From the NCBI GenBank assembly GCA_964507395.1, contig CAZDQE010000004.1, positions 9,735 to 73,734 on the forward strand: a DNA stretch of 64,000 nucleotides. Reading direction: 5' to 3'. The translations under genes were made by a program, and so were the position numbers. Origin of the DNA: SIG575 sp964507395 (GTDB taxonomy: Bacteria; Bacillota; Clostridia; Oscillospirales; Acutalibacteraceae). Below, one piece after another: positions 34,167-42,738 of the stretch. Below the pieces are notes generated by a model. The model was not told the origin of the DNA. It ran no database searches and saw nothing but the letters and a program-made list of their open reading frames with translations. Positions within the stretch are counted from its first letter, which is position 1; every line of letters begins with the position of its first letter.

Positions 34167-34601
34167 TTATGTATATGCCTCCCCTGACTCGAAAACTGTT
34201 ATAATTCGGTCATCATCGTTTTCGCCTTTTTCAAACTGAATTCTTATATACCCCTCAGGCAGTACGTTTTCGATATTTTCACTCCACTCAACTGCGAGAA
34301 TACCGCCCATATCGAGATAATCGAAAAAACCCGTTGAATACAGGTCGTCCCACGTACTGATTCTGTACATATCAAAATGGTAAAAATGAGGATTTCCGCC
34401 GTAATCATGGACAATTGCAAAAGTCGGACTGCTGATTTCAGAATCGTTTCCGAGACCTTTCGCCAATCCTCTTACAAAAGCAGTTTTACCCATTCCAAGG
34501 GTACCAAACATTGCGAGAACCTCATCTCCCTTTAAAGAAGAAGCAAGCTCTGAAGCAATTTTTTCTGTATCTGACGGGCTATGTGAAATGTATTTTTTCA
34601 T
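34167..34601 (-). CDS. tsaE: tRNA threonylcarbamoyladenosine biosynthesis ATPase TsaE
   Basis: A 144-aa P-loop ATPase. Walker A is FGTLGMGKTAFVRGLAKG (about residues 33-50, nucleotide pocket GMGKT), followed by SPTFAIVHDY and HFDMYRI, and a Trp in AVEWSENIENVLP. It is the first gene of a tsaE-tsaB-rpiB-upp run. The stop abuts tsaB. Confidence 0.95.
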   Translation of the reverse strand: MKKYISHSPSDTEKIASELASSLKGDEVLAMFGTLGMGKTAFVRGLAKGLGNDSEISSPTFAIVHDYGGNPHFYHFDMYRISTWDDLYSTGFFDYLDMGGILAVEWSENIENVLPEGYIRIQFEKGENDDDRIITVFESGEAYT

Positions 34602-34671
34602 TAATTTACCTCAAAAAAACTGTTTTTTATTATTATACCACTTTTCGAAAAAATGTAAATAACAAATGATA

Positions 34672-34696
34672 AAAAATAAGCCGTTTATATCGGCTT
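34672..34696 (-). terminator. Minus-strand terminator-like hairpin upstream of tsaE
   Basis: AAGCCG and CGGCTT (34678-34683 with 34691-34696) pair around TTTATAT, and the minus-strand copy runs into ATTTTTT. It lies upstream of the tsaE operon and so must terminate something else, possibly a small RNA. Confidence 0.45.
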
Positions 34697-34762
34697 CCCA
34701 ACATAATACGGCTATTACAGACCGACGCAAACGCTCTTTGTCGCTCTGTAACTGTATTATAT
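34697..34762 (-). ncRNA. Candidate structured small RNA between tsaE and secG
   Basis: A nearly continuous imperfect hairpin of 21 paired positions: ATAATAC (34703-34709) with GTATTAT (34754-34760), TTACAGA with TCTGTAA, CGA with TCG, CAAA with TTTG, and loop CGCTC. The minus-strand terminator-like hairpin at 34672-34696 follows it. A TATAAT hexamer on the minus strand overlaps the outer stem but lacks a good -35. There is no ORF or SD, and it does not match the riboswitch or SRP consensus known to me. Confidence 0.3.
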
Positions 34763-34815
34763 GTGCATCTGAACGAAATAAACAGGTAAATATAGTAAAA
34801 ATATTAATAAAAGAC

Positions 34816-34844
34816 TTGCTTTTTTCGATTGACTGTGATAAAAT
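34816..34844 (+). promoter_or_regulatory. Promoter of secG
   Basis: -35 TTGCTT (34816-34821), 17-bp spacer, -10 TAAAAT (34839-34844), 31 bp before the ATG. Confidence 0.6.
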
Positions 34845-34875
34845 ATAACGAAATAATAATCGGAGGTAATATAAT

Positions 34876-35133
34876 ATGATGACAGGATATGAAATTGCAT
34901 TGGCAGTTGGACTGATTCTTTTGTCTTTGTTCCTTATAGTTGTAGTTCTTCTTCAGGAAAGCAAATCAGCAGGTCTCTCAGGTGCAATTGCCGGCGGTGC
35001 TGATACTTTCTTCGGAAAACATAAAGGTCGCACAGTGGAAGCTAAACTTGCAAAGGCAACAAAAGTTGTTGCAGTTCTCTTCTTTGTACTTACTCTTGTT
35101 TCTTGCTTCCTTATTGCATTCTTCAGAGGCTAA
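34876..35133 (+). CDS. secG: Preprotein translocase subunit SecG
   Basis: An 85-aa protein with two membrane helices (about residues 5-25 and 55-80). The conserved SecG linker LLQESKSAGLSGAIAGGADTFFGK lies between them (key part QESK...SGAIAGG). It is a small subunit of the SecYEG channel. The SD CGGAGG is 9 nt upstream of the ATG. A terminator follows. Confidence 0.95.
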   Translation: MMTGYEIALAVGLILLSLFLIVVVLLQESKSAGLSGAIAGGADTFFGKHKGRTVEAKLAKATKVVAVLFFVLTLVSCFLIAFFRG

Positions 35134-35146
35134 TTTAAAAAAATTC

Positions 35147-35174
35147 GGCTCACCGAAAGGTGAGCCTGTTTTTT
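35147..35174 (+). terminator. Terminator of secG
   Basis: GGCTCACC, loop GAAA, GGTGAGCC, then TGTTTTTTT. Confidence 0.9.
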
Positions 35175-35194
35175 TATAAACTTTTTTAAATCAC

Positions 35195-35223
35195 TTGCAT
35201 TACTATGTCAATAAAGGTATAAT
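35195..35223 (+). promoter_or_regulatory. Promoter of the rodA-like gene
   Basis: -35 TTGCAT (35195-35200), 17-bp spacer, -10 TATAAT (35218-35223). It rules out any start codon upstream of about 35230. Confidence 0.75.
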
Positions 35224-35254
35224 ATTAGAGAATAAATTACAAGAGGTGCTTTCT

Positions 35255-36445
35255 TTGGAAAGTTTACGAAAAAATTTAGTTAAATTTATTAAAGGCACAG
35301 ATTGGCTAATGATGCTTTTGTGTCTCATAGCCTCCTCCGCAGGTGCACTGCTTGTTCACAGTGCTACATTGTACACACTGACTGAGGATCAGGTTATTTC
35401 CCGTGACACACGCACAATGCTTCTCGCTGTTGCTTTGGGAATAGTTGTTGCTATTATTATTTCGCTGATTGACTACGAATTGATAATTAAAATCTGGCCT
35501 GTTATTGCTGCAGTTGCCCTGCTATTGATGGTTTCATTGTTTTTCTTTGGTGTAGGTCCTGATGCACGAAGCGACGCAAAAACCTGGCTCAAAATTACAA
35601 GTTCATTTTATTTTCAGCCTTCTGAGCTTGTAAAAATTGCATTTGTTGTTACATTTTCCGTACACCTTGAGCTGATTTCAGACAAGATAGACAAGGTTGT
35701 AAACATACTTTTGCTCACTGCCCATGCGATGATTTATGCAGGACTTGTAGCTCTTACAGGTGACATCGGTTCTGCTCTCGTGTTTATATTCATCTTCGTC
35801 GGCTTGATGTTTGTCGCAAATGTCAAACTCAGATACTTTGCCATCGGTCTGCTCGGTGTTATTGCCATGATACCTGTAGTCTGGACAAAGGTTTTCTCGG
35901 AAATTCAGAAAGAAAGATTTCTCGCCCTGATTTTTCCTGAATCCTACGGCGATGTTATCTATCAGCAGGACAACTGTATAAAAGCTATCGGCTCAGGCGG
36001 ATTGTTTGGCAAAGGTCTTTTCAACGGTACTTTTACACAGAACGGAATCGTTCCTGAAAGTAAAAACGATATGATTCTTTCAGTTATCGGTGAAGAACTG
36101 GGTTTTGTAGGTTGTCTTGGTTTGCTTATACTTTTTTCTGTTATAGTTATAAAAATCATCAACAACGGAAGACGTGCTAAGGATAACACAGGCACTCTTA
36201 TGTGCTACGGCATTGCTTTTATGATTTTGTCTCAGATTGTAATTAATATCGGAATGTGCCTTCAGCTTTTGCCTGTTATCGGTATTACACTGCCATTCAT
36301 GAGCGCCGGTGGTTCATCTACTCTTTCAATATACGTTGCAATAGGTCTTATAATGAGTGTATACAGACAAAACATTGAAACCGAGCCTGAGAACTTCATC
36401 GTCTCCGGAGTTGTAACACCTTATTCAAACTATAAAACAAAATAA
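35255..36445 (+). CDS. rodA: SEDS family rod shape/peptidoglycan glycosyltransferase (RodA-like)
   Basis: A 396-aa polytopic SEDS protein that polymerises lipid II. Hydrophobic helices run the whole length. Conserved landmarks are FYFQPSELVKIAFVV (about residues 117-131), GDIGSALVFIFIFVG with the essential Asp (about 170), and INIGMCLQLLPVIGITLPFMSAGGSS split over helices 8-10 near residue 340. RodA is favoured over FtsW/SpoVE because of its isolated position and length. The TTG at 35255 is the start: AGAGGTG lies 7 nt upstream, and upstream alternatives fall inside the promoter. Confidence 0.88.
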   Translation: MESLRKNLVKFIKGTDWLMMLLCLIASSAGALLVHSATLYTLTEDQVISRDTRTMLLAVALGIVVAIIISLIDYELIIKIWPVIAAVALLLMVSLFFFGVGPDARSDAKTWLKITSSFYFQPSELVKIAFVVTFSVHLELISDKIDKVVNILLLTAHAMIYAGLVALTGDIGSALVFIFIFVGLMFVANVKLRYFAIGLLGVIAMIPVVWTKVFSEIQKERFLALIFPESYGDVIYQQDNCIKAIGSGGLFGKGLFNGTFTQNGIVPESKNDMILSVIGEELGFVGCLGLLILFSVIVIKIINNGRRAKDNTGTLMCYGIAFMILSQIVINIGMCLQLLPVIGITLPFMSAGGSSTLSIYVAIGLIMSVYRQNIETEPENFIVSGVVTPYSNYKTK

Positions 36446-36449
36446 AATT

Positions 36450-36487
36450 TCACCCCTGAGTTTTGTCGAAAACTCAGGGGTGATTTT
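36450..36487. terminator. Bidirectional terminator between rodA and a glycosyltransferase
   Basis: A perfect 15-bp stem (36450-36464 with 36469-36483) with loop GTCG, T run on the plus side and AAAATTTT on the other, serving both convergent genes. Confidence 0.85.
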
Positions 36488-36488
36488 A

Positions 36489-37688
36489 TCATTTCATGTT
36501 ATCAAAATAATCTCCGAGTATTTTAACATAAGACATGCAATCAAGTCGTTTATCATCTTTGCAATTTGCATGAATTTCAGTTATCTGTTCGTTAGTAACC
36601 TTGCAGGATTCAGCAAAAGCTTTTTCAAAAGACTCATATGTAGCATCTTCTGAAATATAGCCGTTAACACCGTTAACAATATAATCCTTAAGGTCACTTG
36701 TGGGTGTCGTCACAGACGGCACGCCCATTGCAAGACATTCAGAAAATTTAGTCGGGAAGCCTGCTAATGTTGGCTGAGAAATCAAACGGGCAAACACTGA
36801 AAAATCTGCTCTTGCAATTGCTTCAAGACAGGTCTTATTGTCACAGAAACCGTGAAAAGTGATTTTTTCATCTTTTGCTGCTGATTCGTTTGCAGGAAAC
36901 TGTTCGATGAAATCCTCAAGAGAAATACCGAATATGTCAAACCTTGCGTGGGAAGGGGCATATTTTGCAAAGGCCTTGACACACCAGTCAACTCTGTCCT
37001 TACTACCCTTATAGCCGGGATTACCTGAATATACGTATCTGAGAACTCCATCATTTTTATATTCGGGTAAATTCTGAAATCTTTTATCAGTAGAAACTGT
37101 CAGCGAGGGAACGATAATACAGTTGCATCCGTGTTTCTTAGTGTAATAATCATATAAGAAAGAACTGATCGTAATTACATTTTTGATTTTTGGTTTCAGT
37201 ATTTTCACATAAACCTCTTCATCAAGCTTTTTATATGTTCTTCTGATAATATTACCTGTAAATTTATCAAACCAGTCCTCGGTATCAGAAACCATGTGAA
37301 TTCCATGTTTTTTAGCAAAGCGCATAAGACCATAGAAATTTGTAGAGCCTATACTGCAACAGACAATTGAATGTATACCCTCTTCAAGATAATCAGATAT
37401 AAGGTCTGTCAATTTTTTATATGTTACAGCATCCCTCACCCAGTCTGAGTTTGAAATTGGATAAGGAACATTATAACAGTCAAAACCATTGACCTTGAAG
37501 TGTGTTTCTTTGATGTTCTTAGATGTATTTTTGTCCTTGCTGTAACCGATAAGAATTGGACGGTATCCGGCTTCTCTGAGTGCAATACAGTTTGCAAGAA
37601 CTCTGTGTGCAAGGGCATTTATATCAGGCAATTCAATATGTGCAATGTAAAAAATTATCTTCCCGTTTTCTTTATTGTGTTTTTTCAT
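36489..37688 (-). CDS. Glycosyltransferase family 4/1-like protein
   Basis: A 399-aa GT-B-fold protein. The N-terminal Rossmann domain includes HIELPDINALAHRVLANCIAL and HGIHMVSDTEDWFDKF, the linker FDIFGISLEDF, and the C-terminal donor site LAGFPTKFSECLAMGVPSVTTPTSD (split: KFSECLAMGVPSVTTP, the E-x7-E region with only one Glu clear). Such enzymes transfer a nucleotide-sugar glycosyl group to cell-surface polysaccharide or lipid acceptors. No acceptor is evident, and no neighbouring surface-polysaccharide genes are present. GAGGT lies about 7 nt before the ATG. Confidence 0.78.
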   Translation of the reverse strand: MKKHNKENGKIIFYIAHIELPDINALAHRVLANCIALREAGYRPILIGYSKDKNTSKNIKETHFKVNGFDCYNVPYPISNSDWVRDAVTYKKLTDLISDYLEEGIHSIVCCSIGSTNFYGLMRFAKKHGIHMVSDTEDWFDKFTGNIIRRTYKKLDEEVYVKILKPKIKNVITISSFLYDYYTKKHGCNCIIVPSLTVSTDKRFQNLPEYKNDGVLRYVYSGNPGYKGSKDRVDWCVKAFAKYAPSHARFDIFGISLEDFIEQFPANESAAKDEKITFHGFCDNKTCLEAIARADFSVFARLISQPTLAGFPTKFSECLAMGVPSVTTPTSDLKDYIVNGVNGYISEDATYESFEKAFAESCKVTNEQITEIHANCKDDKRLDCMSYVKILGDYFDNMK

Positions 37689-37763
37689 CTCAATACCTCA
37701 TATAACCGAAATTTTACTCTTATATTTTATCATGGCAGACCTGAAAGGTCAATCGACACAGTG

Positions 37764-40136
37764 CTATAATTTTTTAAGCTTAGCATATGTTGCCATAATT
37801 TTCTTGGTGCTTGCCTTTTCAAAAGCAATTTCAAGAAAATAATCGCCACCCACAGGTTGAACGGAAAGAATCACACCTTTACCGAAAGCATTGTGCATAA
37901 CAGCATCTCCGACTTTGTACGTTTCCTTGCCGGAAGAAGCCGATTTTACAGGTGCAGTTTCTGTTTTAGACTGATAGTGCTTCGGAATTGTGTAAGATTT
38001 TTCTGTTCTTGTTTCCTGAGGTCGGAACATGATTTTCTGTGCAGTTGTAATACTGGTTTTTGAAACATTATCTATAAGCTCTGCAGGAATTTCGTCTACA
38101 AAGCGTGAAGGTCTGTTATGTGAAGTTGAGCCGAAAAGAAGTCTCGTTTTTGTTGCAGTAAGATACAGCTTTTCCTTAGCTCTTGTAATTCCAACATAAG
38201 CAAGCCGTCTTTCTTCTTCAACTTCTGAAGGAATGTACATTGACTGCTGACCGGGGAAAATCCCTTCTTCCATACCTGCAATAAACACACAAGGGAACTC
38301 AAGACCCTTTGCCGAATGCAGAGTCATAAGCGTTACAGTATCGGCTTCCGAATTATAATTATCAATATCAGTCATAAGCGATACTTCTTCAAGGAATGAA
38401 CCGAGAGTTGCTTCTTCATTTTCTTCCTGATGTTTCACTAAGTTTGATGACAATTCGTTAAGGTTTTCAGATCTGTCAACATAAGTATCTTTATCTGCCG
38501 TTAATGATTCGAGATAACCGCTTTCCGTCATAACAATCTGAAAAAGTTCATCAAGTCTCAATGTTTCTGCTTTCGCTCTGAAGGATTCAATCATACTTAC
38601 AAATCCGCTGATTTTTCCTGCTGCACGTGAAATTGAAGGATAATCCTCTGCATTTTTAAGCACCTCATAAAGGCTGATACCCATACCGCCTGCAATTTCG
38701 AGAGCATGGTTAATTGTAGTATCACCGATTCCCCTCTTAGGTTCATTAATAATTCTTCTCAGACGAATGTCATCAGCAGGGTTATTGATTACGGTAAGAT
38801 ATGCAAGTGCATCCTTAATTTCCTTACGTTCATAGAATCTGTGACCTCCAATAACACGATACGGCACAGCAGAACGCACAAGGGCATTTTCAATTGCGTT
38901 TGACTGAGAGTTCATTCTGTAAAGGATCGTATGGTCTGACCATTTTTTACCGTCAGATACGTTGTCTATAATTGTATCTGCAATAAATCTGCCTTCTTCT
39001 CGCTCATCATAGGAAACTGAAAGTGTAATCAAATCGCCTTCACCATTATTTGTCCAGAGATTTTTACCTTTTCTGCCCTGATTATTTGCAATAACAGCGT
39101 TTGCAGCATCGAGAATATTTTGTGTTGAACGATAGTTCTGCTCAAGTCTTATAACTTTTGCGTTACTGTATCTCTTTTCAAATGACAGGATGTTTTCAAT
39201 TGTAGCACCTCTGAATCGGTAAATACTCTGGTCATCATCACCAACAACACATATGTTTTTATGTTTTGCCGCTAAAAGTTCTGTAAGCCTGTACTGAACA
39301 TGGTTGGTATCCTGATATTCATCTACCATAATATATTTAAACTTATTCTGATAGTAATCAAGTACTTCGGGACACTTTTCGAAAAGTCTTACAGTATTTA
39401 CAATTATGTCATCAAAGTCCATAGCATCGGCATTTTTCAGCATCTGCTGATATTTTGAATAAGCACGTGAAATCATCTGCAATCTTATGTCACCGCTTGC
39501 GTTTTTGGCATATTCCTCCGGCGAAACAAGAGAATCCTTAGCATGACTTATTTCTGACAAAACAGACTTGACAGGCAGCATTTTATCACTGATTTCAAGC
39601 TGTCTCATGCACTCCTTCATCATTCTTTTGCTGTCATCAGTATCGTAAATTGTAAAGTTAGAAGAAAAACCTATTTTATCTCCGTCACGTCTCAGAACTC
39701 TTGCACAGAAAGAGTGGAAAGTGCTTGCCCAGATATCCTCAGCCTGACTGCCTAAAAGATTAGACAGTCTTTCTTTTAATTCGCCTGCTGCTTTGTTAGT
39801 GAAAGTTATAGCAAGAATCTGCCACGGTTTAGCAGGATTTACTGCAAGCAAATCTTCAATATCAAATAAATCGGTAGTCTTTCCGTCAAGATAATCGCGC
39901 ATTAATTGAATATCACTGTCATTCACCGAAAAAGCACAATAATCAGAATTATACGCCTTACCAAATCTTATTAAATTATAAATTCTGTTAACTATAACCG
40001 TAGTTTTTCCGCTTCCTGCGCCAGCAAGAATAAGAAGCGGGCCGTCTGTATGAAAAACAGCTTCTTTCTGCATGGGATTCATTCTTGAAAAATCTTTTTC
40101 TATTATCTTTTTTCTGAGAGTTAAAAATTCATTCAT
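37764..40136 (-). CDS. pcrA: ATP-dependent DNA helicase PcrA/UvrD
   Basis: A 790-aa superfamily 1A helicase. Motif Ia/Walker A AGAGSGKTTVIVN, motif II VDEYQDTN, motif III VGDDDQSIYRFRGA, motif IV LEQNYRSTQNIL, motif V TLMTLHSAKGLEFP and motif VI YVGITRAKEKLYL occur in order. The C-terminal 50 residues form the PcrA Tudor-like domain VGDAVMHNAFGKGVILS. It acts in DNA repair and displaces RecA/RNA polymerase. The ATG at 40136 is favoured (AGGTG 9 nt upstream). Confidence 0.95.
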   Translation of the reverse strand: MNEFLTLRKKIIEKDFSRMNPMQKEAVFHTDGPLLILAGAGSGKTTVIVNRIYNLIRFGKAYNSDYCAFSVNDSDIQLMRDYLDGKTTDLFDIEDLLAVNPAKPWQILAITFTNKAAGELKERLSNLLGSQAEDIWASTFHSFCARVLRRDGDKIGFSSNFTIYDTDDSKRMMKECMRQLEISDKMLPVKSVLSEISHAKDSLVSPEEYAKNASGDIRLQMISRAYSKYQQMLKNADAMDFDDIIVNTVRLFEKCPEVLDYYQNKFKYIMVDEYQDTNHVQYRLTELLAAKHKNICVVGDDDQSIYRFRGATIENILSFEKRYSNAKVIRLEQNYRSTQNILDAANAVIANNQGRKGKNLWTNNGEGDLITLSVSYDEREEGRFIADTIIDNVSDGKKWSDHTILYRMNSQSNAIENALVRSAVPYRVIGGHRFYERKEIKDALAYLTVINNPADDIRLRRIINEPKRGIGDTTINHALEIAGGMGISLYEVLKNAEDYPSISRAAGKISGFVSMIESFRAKAETLRLDELFQIVMTESGYLESLTADKDTYVDRSENLNELSSNLVKHQEENEEATLGSFLEEVSLMTDIDNYNSEADTVTLMTLHSAKGLEFPCVFIAGMEEGIFPGQQSMYIPSEVEEERRLAYVGITRAKEKLYLTATKTRLLFGSTSHNRPSRFVDEIPAELIDNVSKTSITTAQKIMFRPQETRTEKSYTIPKHYQSKTETAPVKSASSGKETYKVGDAVMHNAFGKGVILSVQPVGGDYFLEIAFEKASTKKIMATYAKLKKL

Positions 40137-40170
40137 TATGTTTTTCACCTGTAAATTTTATTATCATCAT

Positions 40171-40199
40171 ATTTTATCATTTTCAGACAAATTATTCAA
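40171..40199 (-). promoter_or_regulatory. Promoter of pcrA
   Basis: Minus-strand -35 TTGAAT (40199-40194), 17-bp spacer, -10 TAAAAT (40176-40171). Confidence 0.65.
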
Positions 40200-40207
40200 T
40201 ATAAATA

Positions 40208-40236
40208 TTGAACTAAAAGCAGTTTACTGATATAAT
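40208..40236 (+). promoter_or_regulatory. Promoter of thiN
   Basis: -35 TTGAAC (40208-40213), 17-bp spacer, -10 TATAAT (40231-40236), back to back with the pcrA promoter. Confidence 0.75.
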
Positions 40237-40263
40237 ATTTTTGATGTGAAAGGATGAGATTAA

Positions 40264-40881
40264 ATGAGATGTGTTATTGTCGGCGGTGCTGATATTGCAG
40301 ATTACAATGAAATCAAATCGTACATTAAATCAGATGATTACCTGATTTTTTGTGACAGCGGATTAAAGCACGCTAATGAACTCGGAGTTTCACCGTCATT
40401 AATCATTGGTGATTTTGATTCTCATGAAAAACCGGATTCCGATATTGAAACTATAGTTTTACCATGTGAAAAAGATGATACAGACACCGTTTTTGCTGTA
40501 AAAGAAGCAGTCAAAAGAGGTTTTGAAGATTATCTTCTAATAGGTGTTGCAGGAAACAGACTCGACCATACGTTTGTCAACATTTCAATTTTAAACTATC
40601 TTTTTGAAAACGGAAAGAATGGTATAATAGTAGATGATTTTTCTGAAATGGAGGTTGTTGGAAAAGAAACTGCTTTTGTAAATGATACTTTTTCATATTT
40701 CTCTCTTGTCAATATGTTCGGAATCAGCGAGGGCGTGACAATAAAAAATGCTAAATACACACTTGAAAACGCGGTGATTACCTCTGAATATCAATACGCG
40801 ACAAGCAATGAAGTTATAAAGGGAAAAACAGCAGAAATTACAGTTGATAATGGTAAACTTCTTTTAATAAAAGTAAAATGA
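40264..40881 (+). CDS. thiN: Thiamine pyrophosphokinase
   Basis: A 205-aa TPK that converts thiamine plus ATP to thiamine pyrophosphate. The catalytic-domain landmarks are GVSPSLIIGDFDSHEKP, CEKDDTDTVFAVKEAVKRG and GVAGNRLDHTFVNISIL (split). The C-terminal thiamine-binding beta domain is present (about 140-205). It has its own promoter, divergent from pcrA. Confidence 0.92.
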   Translation: MRCVIVGGADIADYNEIKSYIKSDDYLIFCDSGLKHANELGVSPSLIIGDFDSHEKPDSDIETIVLPCEKDDTDTVFAVKEAVKRGFEDYLLIGVAGNRLDHTFVNISILNYLFENGKNGIIVDDFSEMEVVGKETAFVNDTFSYFSLVNMFGISEGVTIKNAKYTLENAVITSEYQYATSNEVIKGKTAEITVDNGKLLLIKVK

Positions 40882-40908
40882 GCAGTGTTTTGCACTGCTC
40901 ATAATTTT
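40879..40908. terminator. Terminator between thiN and the Gfo/Idh gene
   Basis: TGAGCAGTG (40879-40887, including the thiN stop) pairs with CACTGCTCA (40893-40901), followed by TAATTTTT. It can serve both convergent genes. Confidence 0.75.
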
Positions 40909-42092
40909 TACCATTTGACATCCCAGCGTGATGAAGCCTTTCCTGCACGAATGGAGTTGTCTTTTACAATTTTTTTCTTTGGCTGAGAATCCTTGACTTT
41001 TTCCATAAGGAACTGCTTGTGGATTTCAGAATCAAACGGAATTTCTACTGTTTTTCCTGTCCAATCAGACAAATGTATTGCATTGGAAATCGTTAAACCA
41101 CGTATTCCGTCAACACCGGGAGAAATAAGCTTTTCGCCATACAATATAGAATTTGTAAAATTCTGCAGAATCTGATTGTGTGCGGAAACGCCGTAATCCT
41201 CAGGTATGTATTCAGAAAAATCACACGTAACCTTTGCTTTATAATCCTCCGAAGTGAATGTTCTGTATTCTGTTTCGGGAATATTATATTTCCACATACA
41301 AAGCTTTCCGTTCTCAATAACAAGCTTTGCTTTATCACAAGAAATTTCAAGTCTGTTCGTACCCGGATTTTCACCTGTTGAAGTAAACATCGCACCTGTA
41401 GCGCCATCAGGAAATTCAAAAAATGCCGAAACATCGTCTTCCACTTCAATATCATGATATTTACCGTAGTAACAATGCGCAGTAACCTTTGTCGGCATAC
41501 CAACTATCCACTGCAACAAGTCAATATTATGGGGACATTGATTTATCAGTACACCCCCGCCTTCATCTTTCCATGTTGCACGCCACGAACCTGAGTCGTA
41601 GTATTCCTGTCTGCGATACCAATTTGTAATAATCCACACAACTCTTTTGAGTTTACCTGCTTCACCTGAAGCAATTATTTCACGGGCTTTCCTGAAAATC
41701 GCATTTGTTCGCTGATTATACATAATTCCGAAAACCTTACCGCTTTTCAGGGCGGCTGCATTCATTTCTTCAACCTTCCGCACATAGACACCTGCAGGTT
41801 TTTCGGTAAGTACATTCAGTTTTTTCTCAAAAGCATCAATTGCAATAACAGGATGCAGATAGTGCGGAGTTGCAATAATCACCGCATCAATTTCGTTATC
41901 AGAAAGCAAGTCAGAGTAGTTTTCATATATGCGAACATCGGGCAGATTTTTCTCTGCCCATATTCTTTTTTGGGAATCAACATCACATACTGCATGCAAA
42001 ACTGCACCGTTAATTTTTAAATCATAAAGATTTTTTGCATGTGATGACCCCATGTTACCGATACCGACAACGCCGAACCTAACTTCTTTCAT
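40908..42092 (-). CDS. Gfo/Idh/MocA family NAD(P)-dependent oxidoreductase
   Basis: A 394-aa two-domain protein. The Rossmann fold starts VVGIGNMGSSHAKNL (residues 8-22), followed by ATPHYLHP and the catalytic-type EKPAGV (Lys about 97) motif; the C-terminal alpha/beta domain includes GGGVLINQCPHNIDLLQW (about 180-197, His ligand region). It probably oxidises or epimerises a sugar or sugar acid. It is the last gene of the hexuronate operon, so the substrate may be a uronate or uronide derivative. Its ribosome-binding site is weak. Confidence 0.88.
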   Translation of the reverse strand: MKEVRFGVVGIGNMGSSHAKNLYDLKINGAVLHAVCDVDSQKRIWAEKNLPDVRIYENYSDLLSDNEIDAVIIATPHYLHPVIAIDAFEKKLNVLTEKPAGVYVRKVEEMNAAALKSGKVFGIMYNQRTNAIFRKAREIIASGEAGKLKRVVWIITNWYRRQEYYDSGSWRATWKDEGGGVLINQCPHNIDLLQWIVGMPTKVTAHCYYGKYHDIEVEDDVSAFFEFPDGATGAMFTSTGENPGTNRLEISCDKAKLVIENGKLCMWKYNIPETEYRTFTSEDYKAKVTCDFSEYIPEDYGVSAHNQILQNFTNSILYGEKLISPGVDGIRGLTISNAIHLSDWTGKTVEIPFDSEIHKQFLMEKVKDSQPKKKIVKDNSIRAGKASSRWDVKW

Positions 42093-42107
42093 AATTAAAA
42101 ACGCCTC

Positions 42108-42725
42108 TTATACTCTTGCTTTTTTAATATTTTCAACAAATGCTTTCGCATTAGCGGTAATGTCACCTTTTGTAAGACAACTGCCCGCACCAACTGCAAC
42201 AGCACCGGCTTTTATCCATTCACCTACGTTATCTGCATCAACACCGCCTGTAGGCATAATCTGTACCCAAGGAAGAGGACCTTTGATATCCTTGATAAAT
42301 CTGGGACCACTCAGATCACCGGGGAAGAGTTTGAGAACATCAACACCTGCTTCCATAGCGGTTACAGCTTCTGTGATTGTGAGAACACCCGCCATTGAAG
42401 CTGTTCTGTATCTGTTACAAAGCTTCGTAACGTCAGGATTAAAATGGGGAGAAACAATATACTGTGCTCCTGAAAGCAGAGCTATTCTCGCAGTTTCACT
42501 GTCAAGGACGGTGCCTGCACCAAGCACTATTTCATCACCATATTTTTTAGCGAGGTCTTCAATTACATGGTGAGCAAAAGGAACTGAAAAAGTAAGTTCA
42601 ATTGCATCAATACCGCCTTCTATACATTTTTCAACGATATCAAATGCTTTTTCTGAGTTTTCAGCACGAACTACCGCTACAATACCTTTATCTTTAATTC
42701 TTTCAATTACTCTTTCTTTTGTCAT
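42108..42725 (-). CDS. kdgA: 2-keto-3-deoxy-6-phosphogluconate (KDPG) aldolase
   Basis: A 205-aa class I aldolase (Eda type) that splits KDPG into pyruvate and glyceraldehyde 3-P. Landmarks are GIVAVVRAEN, GIDAIELTFS with the Glu, GAGTVLD, the Schiff-base Lys in DVLKLFPGDL (about 130), and MPTGGVDADN. The ATG at 42725 is supported by GGAGG 8 nt upstream; an upstream frame extension is out of the SD context. It lies next to an SDR and uxuA. Confidence 0.92.
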   Translation of the reverse strand: MTKERVIERIKDKGIVAVVRAENSEKAFDIVEKCIEGGIDAIELTFSVPFAHHVIEDLAKKYGDEIVLGAGTVLDSETARIALLSGAQYIVSPHFNPDVTKLCNRYRTASMAGVLTITEAVTAMEAGVDVLKLFPGDLSGPRFIKDIKGPLPWVQIMPTGGVDADNVGEWIKAGAVAVGAGSCLTKGDITANAKAFVENIKKARV

Positions 42726-42738
42726 TTTTATTTCCTCC

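Noticed and set aside
34697..34762. Bacterial SRP RNA or a known riboswitch
   Set aside because: The SRP GGAA/GNAR core and the conserved cores of riboswitches that I know are absent.
35195..35254. Longer N-terminus of the RodA-like protein
   Set aside because: This segment contains the promoter boxes (-35 35195-35200, -10 35218-35223), so it cannot be in the mRNA.
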